From the NCBI GenBank assembly GCA_020249145.1, contig JADCGF010000017.1:124001-188000 (forward strand): 64,000 bases of DNA, in the 5' to 3' direction. The notes beneath the pieces were generated by a model. The model saw only the letters and a program-made list of their open reading frames with translations, was not told where the DNA came from and made no database searches. The DNA is from Roseomonas sp. Its GTDB lineage: Bacteria > Pseudomonadota > Alphaproteobacteria > Acetobacterales > Acetobacteraceae. Numbering within the stretch: position 1 is the first letter of the stretch; every line of letters starts with the position of its first letter. Position numbers and translations under genes: made by a program. Below, piece after piece: positions 35,404 to 44,262 of the stretch.

Positions 35404-36530
35404 ACCCGCATCGGCATCAGGACGAATAACGCTTCCGGCCGGGACGCATCACGCACAATGGTGGGTGCTGCGCCATCGGCGAACATGAATTCCAGCTTGT
35501 CTTCGACCAGATCAGTGATATCGGCCAGATACCGCGCCTGGAACCCGATTTCCAAGGCGCCGCTGGTATAGGCGACATCAGCGCCTTCCAGATCTTCTTG
35601 CGCTTCGCCCTGTTCGGGGCTGGCGGCCGAAACGCGCAAATGATTGGTGCCAAGACTAAGCTTGACCGGGCGCGACCTTTCGCTGCTGATCGCCGCCACG
35701 CGCTTCACCGCATCAGCGAAATCCTTGCGTGGCACAACAAGCTTCTTGTCATTGCCGCGCGGGATCACGCGTTCATATTCGGGGAAGGTGCCATCAATCA
35801 GCTTGCTGGTGAGTGTCACGGTCCCAAGCGCGAATTGCACCTTCGTGTCGGAAAGCCGCACCACGATCTCATCCTGGGTTTCTTCGGCCAGCTTGCGGAT
35901 TTCATTCACGGTCTTGCGCGGAATGATCACGCCCGGCATGGCCTTGGCGCCTTCCGGCAGCGGTTCTTCCACGCGCGCCAGCCGATGCCCATCGGTCGCC
36001 ACCGCGCGCAGCACCGGCTGGCCTTCGCTTTCGGTCGCGTGGATGTAGATGCCATTGAGGTAATAGCGCGTTTCTTCCGTGGAAATCGCAAACCGCGTGC
36101 GGTCAATCAAATCCCGCAGTACGCCGGCCTTGATGCTGAATTGCACCGGCATGCGCCCATCGGTCATGGATGGGAAATCATCCACCGACAGCACCGCGAG
36201 GCTGGTATTGAAACGGCCAGACCGCAGCGTGAGTGGCCCATCGCCGCCGCCATGATCGAATTCAACGCGCGCCCCTTCAGGCAGGTTGCGGATGATTTCA
36301 TAAAGGGTCGCCGCCGGCGCCGTGGTGCGCCCAGCGCGCGCCACCGTCACACCCGCGATATCTTCCACCACCGCGATTTCCATATCGGTCGCGGTCAGTT
36401 TCAGCGCACCGCCGGAACTTGCCTCAATCATCACATTGGCAAGGATGGGGATGGTGTTGCGGCGTTCGACCACGCTTTGCACATGCGTGAGCGCCTTGAG
36501 CAGTATTGCCCTGTCAACCGAGAATTTCAT
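35400..36530 (-). CDS. dnaN: DNA polymerase III beta subunit (sliding clamp)
   Basis: The ring-shaped processivity clamp. The frame opens at 36650, but the conserved start MKFSVDRAILLKALTHVQSVVERRNTIPILANV is at 36530, giving 376 residues, the normal length. Three clamp domains are evident, with GGALKLTATDMEIAVVEDI, YYLNGIYIHA, VATDGHRLARVE and the C-terminal end PTIVRDASRPEALFVLMPMRV that forms the partner-binding pocket. 210 bases separate it from dnaA, and it overlaps recF by four bases. Confidence 0.97.
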   Translation of the reverse strand: MKFSVDRAILLKALTHVQSVVERRNTIPILANVMIEASSGGALKLTATDMEIAVVEDIAGVTVARAGRTTAPAATLYEIIRNLPEGARVEFDHGGGDGPLTLRSGRFNTSLAVLSVDDFPSMTDGRMPVQFSIKAGVLRDLIDRTRFAISTEETRYYLNGIYIHATESEGQPVLRAVATDGHRLARVEEPLPEGAKAMPGVIIPRKTVNEIRKLAEETQDEIVVRLSDTKVQFALGTVTLTSKLIDGTFPEYERVIPRGNDKKLVVPRKDFADAVKRVAAISSERSRPVKLSLGTNHLRVSAASPEQGEAQEDLEGADVAYTSGALEIGFQARYLADITDLVEDKLEFMFADGAAPTIVRDASRPEALFVLMPMRV

Positions 36531-36740
36531 CGTTCCGACGCCCCGATCCTGTTGTGGCGATCTCGGCCGCGGCCAGATGGGCCCCGGGGGTGAACCGCCA
36601 GTGAAATCCTGCCCGGGCGACAAAGCTGCCGAATCGGCGCTGTGGAGCACCCGGATTCGTTATTCCTTACCAGCCTGGAAGATGCCAGAAAAGCGGCCTG
36701 GCCTGTGGAAAACCTGACCCGGATGGGGCCGGCCAGCGCC
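36531..36740. other. dnaA-dnaN intergenic region with one DnaA-box-like 9-mer
   Basis: The 210-base gap holds TGTGGAAAA at 36704-36712, whose complement TTTTCCACA fits the relaxed DnaA-box consensus TTWTNCACA. A weaker TGTGGAGCA lies near 36642-36650. No cluster of boxes or long AT-rich unwinding stretch is seen, so this is more likely part of dnaA or dnaN control than a full origin. Confidence 0.35.
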
Positions 36741-38156
36741 TCAAGTTTCCAGCATGCGCCGGAGCAGCTCCACATCCTCAGCGAAGGACCCATCCGCCTG
36801 CATGAGCTCCGCCACGCGAGAGACGGCATGCATGACCGTGGTATGGTCCCGATTGCCGAAACGCCGCCCGATTTCGGGTAGTGAACGCGATGTCAGCTGC
36901 TTCGCCAGATACATCGCGACCTGACGCGGCCGCGCCACATTGCGGGCACGGCGGGCAGAGGACATGTCGGTCAGGCGGATATTATAATGCTCGGCAACCT
37001 TGCGTTGGATTTCCTCAATCGTCACGCGCCGGTCATGGGCGCGGAGGATATCATGCAAAACCTCCTGCGCGCCTTCCAGCGTAATGGGCCGTCCGAACAG
37101 ATTGGCCCAGGCAATCAGCCGATTGAGCGCGCCTTCCAATTCCCGCACATTGGAGGTGATCTTGTGCGCCAGGAATTCCATGACACGCGACGGCACCGCA
37201 ACACCGGATGACGCTGCCTTGGCTTCCAGGATGGAAATGCGCAATTCATACGTGGTGGCGTGCAAATCCGCCACCATGCCGCAGCCAAGACGCGTGCGCA
37301 GCCGGTCTTCAATGCCGGAAAGGTCGGATGGCGATTTGTCGGCGGAAATCACAATCTGCTTGCCGGCGTCCACCAGCGCATTGAAGGTGTGGAAGAATTC
37401 TTCCTGCGTATTGTCCTTGCCGATCAGGAATTGCAGATCATCCACCATCAGAACGTCAACCGATCGTAACGTTTCCTTGAATTCCATGGTTGATTGGCTG
37501 CGCAGTGCGGCGATGAAGCGGTACATGAATTTTTCCGCGCTCATGTAGGCAACATGACGCGCAGGGTGCTGTTCACGAATGGCCCAGGCAATGGCGTGCA
37601 TCAGATGCGTCTTGCCAAGCCCAACGCCGCCATAAAGGAATAATGGATTGAAGCCCGGCGTGGCCGGCTTTTCCGCCACGCGGCGTGCGCAGGCATGGGC
37701 GAATTCATTCGGCTTGCCTACAATGAAGGCATCAAAGGTGAAGCGCGGATCAAGCGGTGCGGACCATTCGCCACGCGGATCAGCGGCGCGCGGCGCGGCA
37801 CTCGCCAGGCTATCCGCCAAGGGGCGCACGGTATTGTCCGAAGCCTCGGCGGCGGTGCGACGGCTGGCCGCAACGCGCAAATCAACCCGACGAATGGCAG
37901 GATTTTCCATCTGCCAGAAGGAACGAAGCCGATCCCCGTAATGGCCGCTGACCCAATCACGCAGGAAGCGTGTGGGGAGTGTGATGGTCACTTCATCGCC
38001 ATCAACAGCGGCAAGGGTCATTTGCCGAAGCCAGCTGCGGAATTCCACATCGCCCACTTCTTCGCGCAGCTTGGCGCGGATGCGGGCCCATGCTTCGGCC
38101 CAGGCAGCGGGACCTGGTTGGGGCGTGTTATCGCTTAGCTTTCCTGTGCTGCGCAA
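36741..38156 (-). CDS. dnaA: chromosomal replication initiator protein DnaA
   Basis: The AAA+ initiator that opens oriC. 471 residues: domain I (WARIRAKLREEVGDVEFRSWLRQM), a linker, Walker A GGVGLGKTHLM, Walker B VDVLMVDDLQFL, sensor and arginine-finger region, then the domain IV helix-turn-helix KQLTSRSLPEIGRRFGNRDHTTVMHAV. The only start before domain I in frame is a TTG at 38156, preceded by an AGGGGGG site; the frame is closed upstream by a stop at 38205-38207. A weak TTG start on dnaA may limit expression. rpsT lies upstream on the same strand. Confidence 0.96.
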   Translation of the reverse strand: MRSTGKLSDNTPQPGPAAWAEAWARIRAKLREEVGDVEFRSWLRQMTLAAVDGDEVTITLPTRFLRDWVSGHYGDRLRSFWQMENPAIRRVDLRVAASRRTAAEASDNTVRPLADSLASAAPRAADPRGEWSAPLDPRFTFDAFIVGKPNEFAHACARRVAEKPATPGFNPLFLYGGVGLGKTHLMHAIAWAIREQHPARHVAYMSAEKFMYRFIAALRSQSTMEFKETLRSVDVLMVDDLQFLIGKDNTQEEFFHTFNALVDAGKQIVISADKSPSDLSGIEDRLRTRLGCGMVADLHATTYELRISILEAKAASSGVAVPSRVMEFLAHKITSNVRELEGALNRLIAWANLFGRPITLEGAQEVLHDILRAHDRRVTIEEIQRKVAEHYNIRLTDMSSARRARNVARPRQVAMYLAKQLTSRSLPEIGRRFGNRDHTTVMHAVSRVAELMQADGSFAEDVELLRRMLET

Positions 38157-38353
38157 AACGCTGCCCCCCCTGGCCCATCTGAATTCTCTTCCCTGTCGCC
38201 GGCATCATGCGGCGGCGCGAGACAAAAGATCAATAGCAAAAAAACCTGAACAGCAGATTTCGAAAATTTTCTGATGCAGCATCATTTTTTTCTTGACTAG
38301 GAGACTTCATTTGGTGGCTGAAAACCTGATATCTGCGCCGCATAAAAGACATA

Positions 38354-38384
38354 GAAAAAGACGCGCTGCATAAGCAACGCGTCT
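38354..38384 (-). terminator. intrinsic terminator after rpsT
   Basis: On the minus strand an 11-base stem with one G-U wobble (AGACGCGTTGC at 38384-38374, GCAGCGCGTCT at 38369-38359) and a TTAT loop is followed by a T run (38359-38355). It ends the rpsT transcript. The rest of the 259-base rpsT-dnaA gap is AT-rich (38220-38400) and must contain the dnaA promoter, which I could not pinpoint. Confidence 0.88.
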
Positions 38385-38415
38385 TCAAAATCGCAAAAAA
38401 AGAAACTGTGCGCCG

Positions 38416-38682
38416 TCAGGCGCCGACAGATTTCACGCGCGCCGAAAGCCGCGACAATTTCCGCGCGACCGTATTGGCGTGCACCACACCCTTGGTTGCA
38501 GCACGCTGCATTTCCGGTTGCGCCGCGCGAAAGGCTTCCTGTGCGGCTGCCTTGTCGCCCGACTTCACCGCTTCTTCGACCTTGCGCAAAAAGCTGCGCA
38601 CGCGTGACTTGCGCGCCTTGTTGCGCGCGGTGCGCTTTTCAGTCTGACGAATGCGCTTACGCGCGGAAGCGTTATTGGCCAT
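38416..38682 (-). CDS. rpsT: 30S ribosomal protein S20
   Basis: A primary 16S rRNA-binding protein of 87 residues, all-helical and very basic. The real start is the ATG at 38682 ([29 protein letters not shown]), a segment unmistakable for S20; the frame extends to 38721. The middle [45 protein letters not shown] is typical. It sits just upstream of dnaA on the same strand, the usual alphaproteobacterial order, but with its own terminator. Confidence 0.97.
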   Translation of the reverse strand: MANNASARKRIRQTEKRTARNKARKSRVRSFLRKVEEAVKSGDKAAAQEAFRAAQPEMQRAATKGVVHANTVARKLSRLSARVKSVGA

Positions 38683-38740
38683 GGGCTGTCTGTTCAAACC
38701 TGCATAAGGAAGGATCGGCATCTCGCCGACGAAGGGCGCG

Positions 38741-38770
38741 TAACTAGCGCTGGAGCATGGTCCGCGTCAA
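38741..38770 (-). promoter_or_regulatory. possible rpsT promoter
   Basis: On the minus strand TTGACG (38770-38765) and TAGTTA (38746-38741) are 18 bases apart, followed by a GC-rich stretch resembling the discriminator of growth-rate-controlled promoters. The -10 match is poor, so this is tentative. Confidence 0.35.
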
Positions 38771-38847
38771 GCGGGTCTGGCTAGGCCGCATCCAGTGCCA
38801 CGACGCTTGGCTTTTCTTATCCGAATGACCCGTTAAAACACCACCCC

Positions 38848-39555
38848 ATGAAGCGTTTCTGGGAAGCGGCGCTGGCCGTGCCAAGGCTTGAAGGTGGCTA
38901 TGGCGTCGTGCTCGATGGCCGTCCGCTCCGCCTGCCGGGCGGCAATATCCTCACCACCGAATGCCGCCCCTTGGCCGAGGCGATTGCCGATGAATGGCAC
39001 AAGGCTGGCGGCGCCAAGGGTGGGGAGATGGGTCAGGAAGATGTGCCCCTGACCCGGCTTTTGGGCGCTGCGCAGGAACGCATCGCGCCAGACCCAAGGC
39101 CAATAGTGGAAGGTATCGCCAGGTATGGTGAAACCGATCTGCTTTGCTACCGGGCACAGGATCACCGCTTGGCCGCCCGGCAGGCGGAAGCCTGGCAACC
39201 CGTGTTGGAATGGGTCGCGCGGGCGCTGCATGCGCCGCTCAGCGTCACCCAGGGCCTGATGCCCGTGCCTCAACCCCAGCAAAGCCTGGCTGCGCTTCAG
39301 GCCGCCGTTGCGCGGCATGATGCGGCGGGGCTGGCCGCGCTTGGCGTTGCGGTGCCGGCCTTGGGCAGCCTGGTGCTGGGCCTCGCGCTCAGCCTTGGGC
39401 GGCTTGATGCCGATGAAGCACATCGCCTGGCCATCTTGGATGATCTGTATCAGGAAGAATTCTGGGGCAGCGATGATGAAGCCGAGGCGCGACGCGAAGA
39501 TCGGTTGAATGAGGTCAGGCTGGCGGCACGCTTCATGGCGCTGACGGCCGGCTGA
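38848..39555 (+). CDS. ATP12 family F1-ATPase assembly chaperone
   Basis: A 235-residue homologue of mitochondrial Atp12, which binds the F1 alpha subunit during ATP synthase assembly; it is found in alphaproteobacteria. Signatures are KRFWEAALAVPRLEGGYGVVLDGRPLRLPGG at the N-terminus, DEWHKAGG, DLLCYRAQD, QAEAWQPVLEW and the C-terminal GSLVLGLALSLGRLDADEAHRLAILDDLYQEEFWG. No atp genes are in the window. It is divergent from rpsT and followed 24 bases later by an outer-membrane protein gene. Confidence 0.92.
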   Translation: MKRFWEAALAVPRLEGGYGVVLDGRPLRLPGGNILTTECRPLAEAIADEWHKAGGAKGGEMGQEDVPLTRLLGAAQERIAPDPRPIVEGIARYGETDLLCYRAQDHRLAARQAEAWQPVLEWVARALHAPLSVTQGLMPVPQPQQSLAALQAAVARHDAAGLAALGVAVPALGSLVLGLALSLGRLDADEAHRLAILDDLYQEEFWGSDDEAEARREDRLNEVRLAARFMALTAG

Positions 39556-39579
39556 GCCCTTTGCCATGGAGCCCCTATC

Positions 39580-40383
39580 TTGAGACGAAACCTCCGCCAC
39601 GCGCTGCTGATGCTGTTGATCGCCTTGCCGATCCTGCAGGCGCATGGCGAAACCGAAGTCCTGATGGAAGACCCTTTCGGCATCATCGGCGTGGCCCCCA
39701 CCCCCGTTGGCGGCCAAACATTGAGCCTTGGCCTGGGGTATTCGCGCGCGCGGGAAGGCGCCAACCGCAATCTTTACGGCGGCGCGCTTGAAGGCGAAGC
39801 GGGGCTGGTGCGCGGGCTTGATCTGCGCTTTGCGCAGGCTGCGGAATATGGCCCCGCAGCGCCCTACCCGGCGGATGATGCGAAGCGGGTATGGGGCGGG
39901 CTGTCCCAGCTTGGGCTCCGCTGGCAAATCCTGGAAGAAGATGGCTGGCGCCCGGCGATGGGTGTTTTCGGTGCGCTGCGCACCGCCTATGGGGAGACAA
40001 GCGGGCCATCGCAAAGCGGGCAGATTGTCGGCCTGCTGAGCAAGACGCTGATTGAAGGCCCGCGGCCACTCGCCCTTTCATTCAATGCCGGCTGGTCCGA
40101 ATTGTTCAATGCAGCACCAGGCGAAAGGGCGGGGCGTTATGAATTTGCCGCTGGGCTCACGCAAAGCATCGGCCAGGATACCTCGCTTGGTTTCAGCTAT
40201 CTACGCAATCAACAGGATCGTGGTGAGCAGGACCAGAACATCCTCGCCGCCGGGATTTGGCATCGGCTTGGGCGCGCGGGGCCCATCATGGCCGCGGGCG
40301 CGGGTGCTGGGATTGGCGATGATTCGCCGCGCTTTCTGGTTTTCGCATCGCTCAAATGGCTGTTTGGCGCGGCGGCGCCCTGA
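39580..40383 (+). CDS. outer-membrane beta-barrel protein (phenol MetA-like channel family)
   Basis: A 267-residue predicted outer-membrane protein with a signal peptide (MRRNLRHALLMLLIALPILQAHG) and alternating strands such as TLSLGLGYSRAREG, LDLRFAQAAEYG, LGLRWQILEE and RFLVFASLKWLFG. It resembles the family of transporters named after phenol-degradation MetA; the assignment is by pattern only. The start is a TTG at 39580, because the next Met (39610) would leave no basic N-region. It probably shares a transcript with the ATP12 gene and is convergent with the serine hydrolase, 12 bases away. Confidence 0.65.
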   Translation: MRRNLRHALLMLLIALPILQAHGETEVLMEDPFGIIGVAPTPVGGQTLSLGLGYSRAREGANRNLYGGALEGEAGLVRGLDLRFAQAAEYGPAAPYPADDAKRVWGGLSQLGLRWQILEEDGWRPAMGVFGALRTAYGETSGPSQSGQIVGLLSKTLIEGPRPLALSFNAGWSELFNAAPGERAGRYEFAAGLTQSIGQDTSLGFSYLRNQQDRGEQDQNILAAGIWHRLGRAGPIMAAGAGAGIGDDSPRFLVFASLKWLFGAAAP

Positions 40384-40395
40384 TGGTGCTTTGGG

Positions 40396-41634
40396 TTACG
40401 CTTCAAGCGCCTGATAGGTCAGCATATTGATCAGGCGGCGATAGCGCTGGCGCAATTCGCCCGGCGCATGGGCCATGAAGACAACACTGAGCCGTTCCGC
40501 CGGATCGGCCCAGAAATACGTGCCCCAAACGCCGGACCAGCCAAAGGCGCCGGGCGCGCCCATCAGGCCCGAGCCACCGCGCGAAAGCCGCACCGTGACC
40601 GTCAGGCCAAAGCCATAGCCTTCCAAGGCGGGGTCCATGCTGGCGACGCGATTTTCGATGCCCTGCAAATGATCGGAAGCCATCCAGGCCACCGTTTGCG
40701 GTGCCAATACGCGCACACCATTCAGCGTGCCCCCGGCGCGCAGCATTTCGGCAAAGCGCAGGTAATCAGCGGCGGTCGAAACCAAACCCGCACCACCTGT
40801 TTCCATTTTCGGCGCGCGCATCGGCGCTTCGACAGATTGCGCCGCGCCCGTGATCGGGTCCTTGGCGAAAGGCCGCGCAAAACGCGTCAGTTTCTCGCGC
40901 GGCAGAACATAACCGGTTTCTTCCATGCCAAGGGGCGCGAAAACGCGTTCGCGCATCAGCGCACCAAGCGAAGCACCGCCCGCGCGTTCAGCAACCGCGC
41001 CCAGCACATCAGTGGAAAGCCCATATTCCCAAACCGTGCCGGGATGGTGGCGGAGCGGCAGGCCAGAAAGCGTCTCAGCAAAACTTTCCGTATCCATATT
41101 CTCGGCGACCCAGAAGGAACCGGGCGGGGCGATGGCATGCACCGCCGAACCATCGCGCCCGCCATAGACCAGGCCGGTGGTGTGGCGCATGGCATCCTGC
41201 ACCGTCATGGGGCGCTTGGCGGCTTCGGTTTCAATTGGGCCTTCACCCGAAAGCATCGCGGGCGTTGGCCTTGCCACCTGCATCTGCATCAGCGGCGGCA
41301 GCCAGGCGCCGACCGGGTCTGTCACCAACAGCCGGCCTTCCTCGATCAGTGAAAGCGCCACCACGCCAGTGACGGGCTTGGTCATGGAAGCGATGGAAAA
41401 AATGGCATCCGCCTGCATCGGCGCGCGGCTTTCCGGATCGCGCCAACCAATCGCTTCCAGATGCACAAGCTTGCCATCGCGTGCGATGGCGACAACGCAG
41501 CCCGGCAGCCTTCCCGCCGCCATTTCGCGTTCCATCGCCGGGCGAATACGCGCGAGCCTTGCGGCGGACATGCCAGCCAATTCCGGCCGCGTCACCGGCA
41601 GGGGCGGTGTATCGGTTTCAATCACCGGGTTCAT
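40396..41634 (-). CDS. serine hydrolase, beta-lactamase/esterase family (class C-like)
   Basis: A 412-residue penicillin-recognising-fold enzyme without a signal peptide, so probably a cytoplasmic esterase rather than a beta-lactamase. The nucleophile SxxK motif is SMTK in FSIASMTKPVTG; the second motif is Tyr in WEYGLSTDVLG. A third motif is less clear (HxG/WxG in AFGWSGVWGTYFW). Family members include EstB-type esterases and 6-aminohexanoate hydrolases. Its ATG overlaps the stop of the MBL-fold gene (ATGA), so the two are translationally coupled. Confidence 0.85.
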   Translation of the reverse strand: MNPVIETDTPPLPVTRPELAGMSAARLARIRPAMEREMAAGRLPGCVVAIARDGKLVHLEAIGWRDPESRAPMQADAIFSIASMTKPVTGVVALSLIEEGRLLVTDPVGAWLPPLMQMQVARPTPAMLSGEGPIETEAAKRPMTVQDAMRHTTGLVYGGRDGSAVHAIAPPGSFWVAENMDTESFAETLSGLPLRHHPGTVWEYGLSTDVLGAVAERAGGASLGALMRERVFAPLGMEETGYVLPREKLTRFARPFAKDPITGAAQSVEAPMRAPKMETGGAGLVSTAADYLRFAEMLRAGGTLNGVRVLAPQTVAWMASDHLQGIENRVASMDPALEGYGFGLTVTVRLSRGGSGLMGAPGAFGWSGVWGTYFWADPAERLSVVFMAHAPGELRQRYRRLINMLTYQALEA

Positions 41635-42278
41635 GACGCGTTTTCCCCGACAAAGGGATTGCTCTGCCGTTCGGCGCCGAAGCTGGAAGCCGGGCCATGG
41701 CCACAGAGGAATTGAATATGGTCCCCAAGCGGAAACAGCTTTGTGCGAATGGCATGCAGCAAGGCTTCCGTATCGCCATAGGGAAAATCGGTGCGCCCGA
41801 TGGAACCCTGAAACAGCACATCACCCACAAAGGCGATCCCCATATCCGGGTTCACGAAAACCACATGCCCCGGTGTGTGGCCCGGACAATGCAGCACAGC
41901 AAAGGCGATGCCCGCGATGTCCACCTGTTCGCCTTCTTCCAGCCAGCGGCTTGGTGTGACGGCGCGGCAGTGGAGCCCGTATTTGGCACCCTGTTCCACG
42001 AGCCCTTCCAGCAGGAAAGCGTCGGCGCGATGCGGGCCTTCAATGGGGATATTGCCGAGCGCTTCGGCCAATTCCGCAGCACCACCGGCATGATCCATAT
42101 GGCCATGCGTCAGCAAAATGCGGTCAATGCTGATGCCGGTTTCGGCAACCGCAGCTTCAATCTGCGCAACATCCCCGCCCGGGTCTATCACCACGCCGCG
42201 CTTGGTATCCTGATCCCAGATCAGGGCGCAGTTTTGCTGAAAGGGTGTGACGGGGATGATGGCGGCGGCAAGGGTCAT
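41631..42278 (-). CDS. MBL-fold metallohydrolase (YcbL/glyoxalase II-like)
   Basis: A 215-residue zinc hydrolase. Metal ligands are in LLTHGHMDHAGG (HxHxDH), HCPGHTPGHVVF and FVGDVLFQGSIGRTDFP, with the last His in FLCGHGPASSFGAE. The short C-terminus and the GSIGRTDFP segment are typical of YcbL-type type II glyoxalases acting on glutathione thioesters. The ATG at 42278 (MTLAAAIIPVTPFQQNC) is preferred over the TTG at 42284. It precedes the serine hydrolase (ATGA overlap) and follows DUF2783, all on the minus strand. Confidence 0.88.
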   Translation of the reverse strand: MTLAAAIIPVTPFQQNCALIWDQDTKRGVVIDPGGDVAQIEAAVAETGISIDRILLTHGHMDHAGGAAELAEALGNIPIEGPHRADAFLLEGLVEQGAKYGLHCRAVTPSRWLEEGEQVDIAGIAFAVLHCPGHTPGHVVFVNPDMGIAFVGDVLFQGSIGRTDFPYGDTEALLHAIRTKLFPLGDHIQFLCGHGPASSFGAERQSNPFVGENAS

Positions 42279-42327
42279 GCGCAAAGGCTGGCCCGAACCG
42301 CGCCAAAGGTAAAGCCGCTGCTGGGCC

Positions 42328-42540
42328 TTATGGCTTCTGGCTGGGCACTACTGTGCTGCGCGCCAGCGCCAAGGCTTCGCGGAGCATCGCCATATCGCCA
42401 AGCTGATTGGCAAGGATCAGCACCAAGGCCGCGTTCAGATCTGCGCTTTGGCTTTCCGTTAGGCCACGATGCGCTTCCGTAATGGCGCGATAGGCCGCAT
42501 CGGGGTCGGCGAAACGCGCCTTGGTATCCAGCCCTGTCAT
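42328..42540 (-). CDS. DUF2783 domain protein
   Basis: A 70-residue protein starting MTGLDTKARFADPDAAYRAITEAHRGLTESQSADLNAALVLILANQLGD, a pattern I recognise as DUF2783; the function is unknown. It is all-helical. The frame extends upstream to 42753 through the tRNA fragment, but the ATG at 42540 is the family start. Before integration of the mobile element this gene would have lain about 100 bases downstream of tRNA-Arg. Confidence 0.75.
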   Translation of the reverse strand: MTGLDTKARFADPDAAYRAITEAHRGLTESQSADLNAALVLILANQLGDMAMLREALALARSTVVPSQKP

Positions 42541-42641
42541 GCCGCACCTGCCTTCCTGAGCCCTGGCTTCAGCACGGATTCGCCATTCAATGAGAGAGAA
42601 GCGCGGCAACCCGCGTAAAGGGCAAGAATTCATTGAAAATA

Positions 42642-42691
42642 TGGCGGACCCGAAAGGATTCGAACCTTCGACCTTTGCCTTCGGAGGGCAA
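42642..42691. repeat. left attachment site (tRNA-Arg 3' fragment)
   Basis: These 50 bases are identical to 49403-49452, the 3' two-thirds of tRNA-Arg from CCA through the anticodon stem. Beyond base 42691 the similarity stops abruptly, so this is a displaced tRNA end and not a gene. It marks the far junction of the element. Confidence 0.93.
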
Positions 42692-42805
42692 GCCCTACCC
42701 ATTGCGGCGGTTTGCGCTGATTTTCTATCTTGCCTTAACATGCTGTTTTTCATTCTTTTTTACTTTGTGGGCGATTGTTTTCGGTTGTATTGGTTTGCTG
42801 TGCTG

Positions 42806-42842
42806 TGGTAGCTATTTGGTAGCTAGATTTTCTAGCTACCAA
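42806..42842. repeat. left-end TGGTAGCTA repeats (probable integrase arm sites)
   Basis: Direct copies of TGGTAGCTA lie at 42806-42814 and 42817-42825 (11-base period). An inverted copy at 42833-42841 forms a perfect 12-base-arm hairpin, TTGGTAGCTAGA (42816-42827) with its complement (42831-42842) around TTT. The same pair with the same spacing recurs at the right end of the element (49336-49355). Confidence 0.85.
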
Positions 42843-42870
42843 CCCAGCGACTATAGCAAAGGCGGCGACC

Positions 42871-44217
42871 ATGCGCTTGGACCATCCCATTGGGCTTCGT
42901 GATCTCAAGGCGATGCAGGAAAACAGTACCGTCTGGGATGGTGGCCGGGGTGGCGTGTCGGGCTTTGGTGCGCGGCGCCAGAAAGGTACGGCGGTTGCCT
43001 TCATTGTGCTTTACCGCACCGCCGAAGGGCGGAAGCGCTTTCAAACCATTGGCCGGCATGGCGCGCCCTGGACGCCAGACATGGCCCGCGATGAAGCCAA
43101 GAAAATCCTGGGCAGCGTGACCGCTGGCGCGGACCCGGCAGCCGAAAAGCACGAAAAGCGCCACGCCGCCACGATGGCCGATCTGTGCGACCAGTATTTG
43201 CAGGATGCCGAAGCCGGCAAAATCCTGACCCGCAAGGGCGCGACCAAAAAGGCCAGCACAATTGGCACCGATGCCAGCCGGATCAAGGCGCATATCAAGC
43301 CGCTATTGGGCCACCTTAAGGTGAAGGCGGTAACGCGCGCCGATGTGCAAACCTTCATGGAGAACATCGCGGAAGGGCAGACACGTGGCCGGAAGAAGAT
43401 GGAAAAGCCCCGCGCCTTGTCGAATATTAGGGGCGGAAAAGGCGCAGCATCGCGGACCATTGGCCTATTGGGCGCGATCTTCACCTACGCCGAACGCCGC
43501 GGGCTGGTGACGGCAAACCCGGTGCGGGGTGTGGTGCGATATGCTGACGGGCAGCGGAAACGCCGCCTGACTGATGCTGAATATGCCGCGCTTGGCCGTG
43601 CCTTGGACAAGGCCGCCGAACCGCCACCGCCGGCGGTGGCCGGTGAAAAGCCCGCCCGATCTGCGCCATGGCCGGCTGCCGTAGCAGCGATGCGCTTCCT
43701 TGCGCTGACGGGCTGGCGCAGCGGTGAAGCGCTAACGCTGACTTGGGGCATGGTCGATCTGCCGCGCCGCACCGCCCGCTTGCCTGACACGAAAACCGGC
43801 GAGAGCGTCCGCCCGCTTTCCACCGCTGCCTGCGATATCCTGCGCGCGCAGCATCCGGGGGAGCCTGACCACCTTGTGTTTCCGCCGGTGCGGGGCGCTG
43901 GCACCATGACCGGCTTCCCGAAGATGTTTGAGCGTATCGGCAAGCTTGGCGAATTGCCGGCTGATATAACGCCCCATGTGCTGCGCCATTCCTTCGTCAG
44001 CCTGGGCAATGACCTGGGCTATACGGAAGCAACCATTGGGATGCTGGTCGGGCACAAGGGAACAGGTAGCACCACAAGCGGCTACATCCACGCCGCTGAT
44101 GATGTGCTGCTGAATGTGGCCGATCGAATCGCAAGCGCCACGCTGCGAAAGCTTGCCGGTGAAGGCGCCGCGATGGTGGTGGAAGGGCCGGGTGCGGCTG
44201 CCCTGGCCCGCGCATGA
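42871..44217 (+). CDS. int: tyrosine recombinase (phage-type integrase)
   Basis: The site-specific recombinase of the element, 448 residues. The N-terminal arm-binding domain (about 1-95) has RRQKGTAVAFIVLYRT and GRHGAPWTPDMARDEAKKIL. The core-binding SAM-like domain is at 100-215. The catalytic residues are Arg283 (TGWRSGEAL), Lys308 (DTKTG), His369/Arg372 (HVLRHSF), His395 (VGHKG) and nucleophile Tyr405 (SGYIHA). It starts 29 bases inside the left-end arm repeats, so integrase could compete with its own transcription. tRNA-Arg is its evident target. Confidence 0.96.
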   Translation: MRLDHPIGLRDLKAMQENSTVWDGGRGGVSGFGARRQKGTAVAFIVLYRTAEGRKRFQTIGRHGAPWTPDMARDEAKKILGSVTAGADPAAEKHEKRHAATMADLCDQYLQDAEAGKILTRKGATKKASTIGTDASRIKAHIKPLLGHLKVKAVTRADVQTFMENIAEGQTRGRKKMEKPRALSNIRGGKGAASRTIGLLGAIFTYAERRGLVTANPVRGVVRYADGQRKRRLTDAEYAALGRALDKAAEPPPPAVAGEKPARSAPWPAAVAAMRFLALTGWRSGEALTLTWGMVDLPRRTARLPDTKTGESVRPLSTAACDILRAQHPGEPDHLVFPPVRGAGTMTGFPKMFERIGKLGELPADITPHVLRHSFVSLGNDLGYTEATIGMLVGHKGTGSTTSGYIHAADDVLLNVADRIASATLRKLAGEGAAMVVEGPGAAALARA

Positions 44218-44262
44218 TTTCACGCCCCGCCATGGGGCAGGAAGCCGCGCAGGGCGGCGGAG

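Noticed and set aside
35598..36593. 331-codon plus-strand frame antisense to dnaN
   Set aside because: dnaN is certain, and the antisense product is His/Arg-rich low-complexity sequence typical of shadows in GC-rich DNA.
38833..40014. 393-codon minus-strand frame across the ATP12 and outer-membrane genes
   Set aside because: A shadow of two recognisable plus-strand genes; its translation has no known features.
42642..42691. A second tRNA-Arg gene
   Set aside because: Only the 3' part is present; the acceptor 5' strand and D-arm are missing, so it is an att remnant.
42328..42753. 141-residue version of the DUF2783 ORF
   Set aside because: The extension translates the tRNA fragment; the family start is at 42540.
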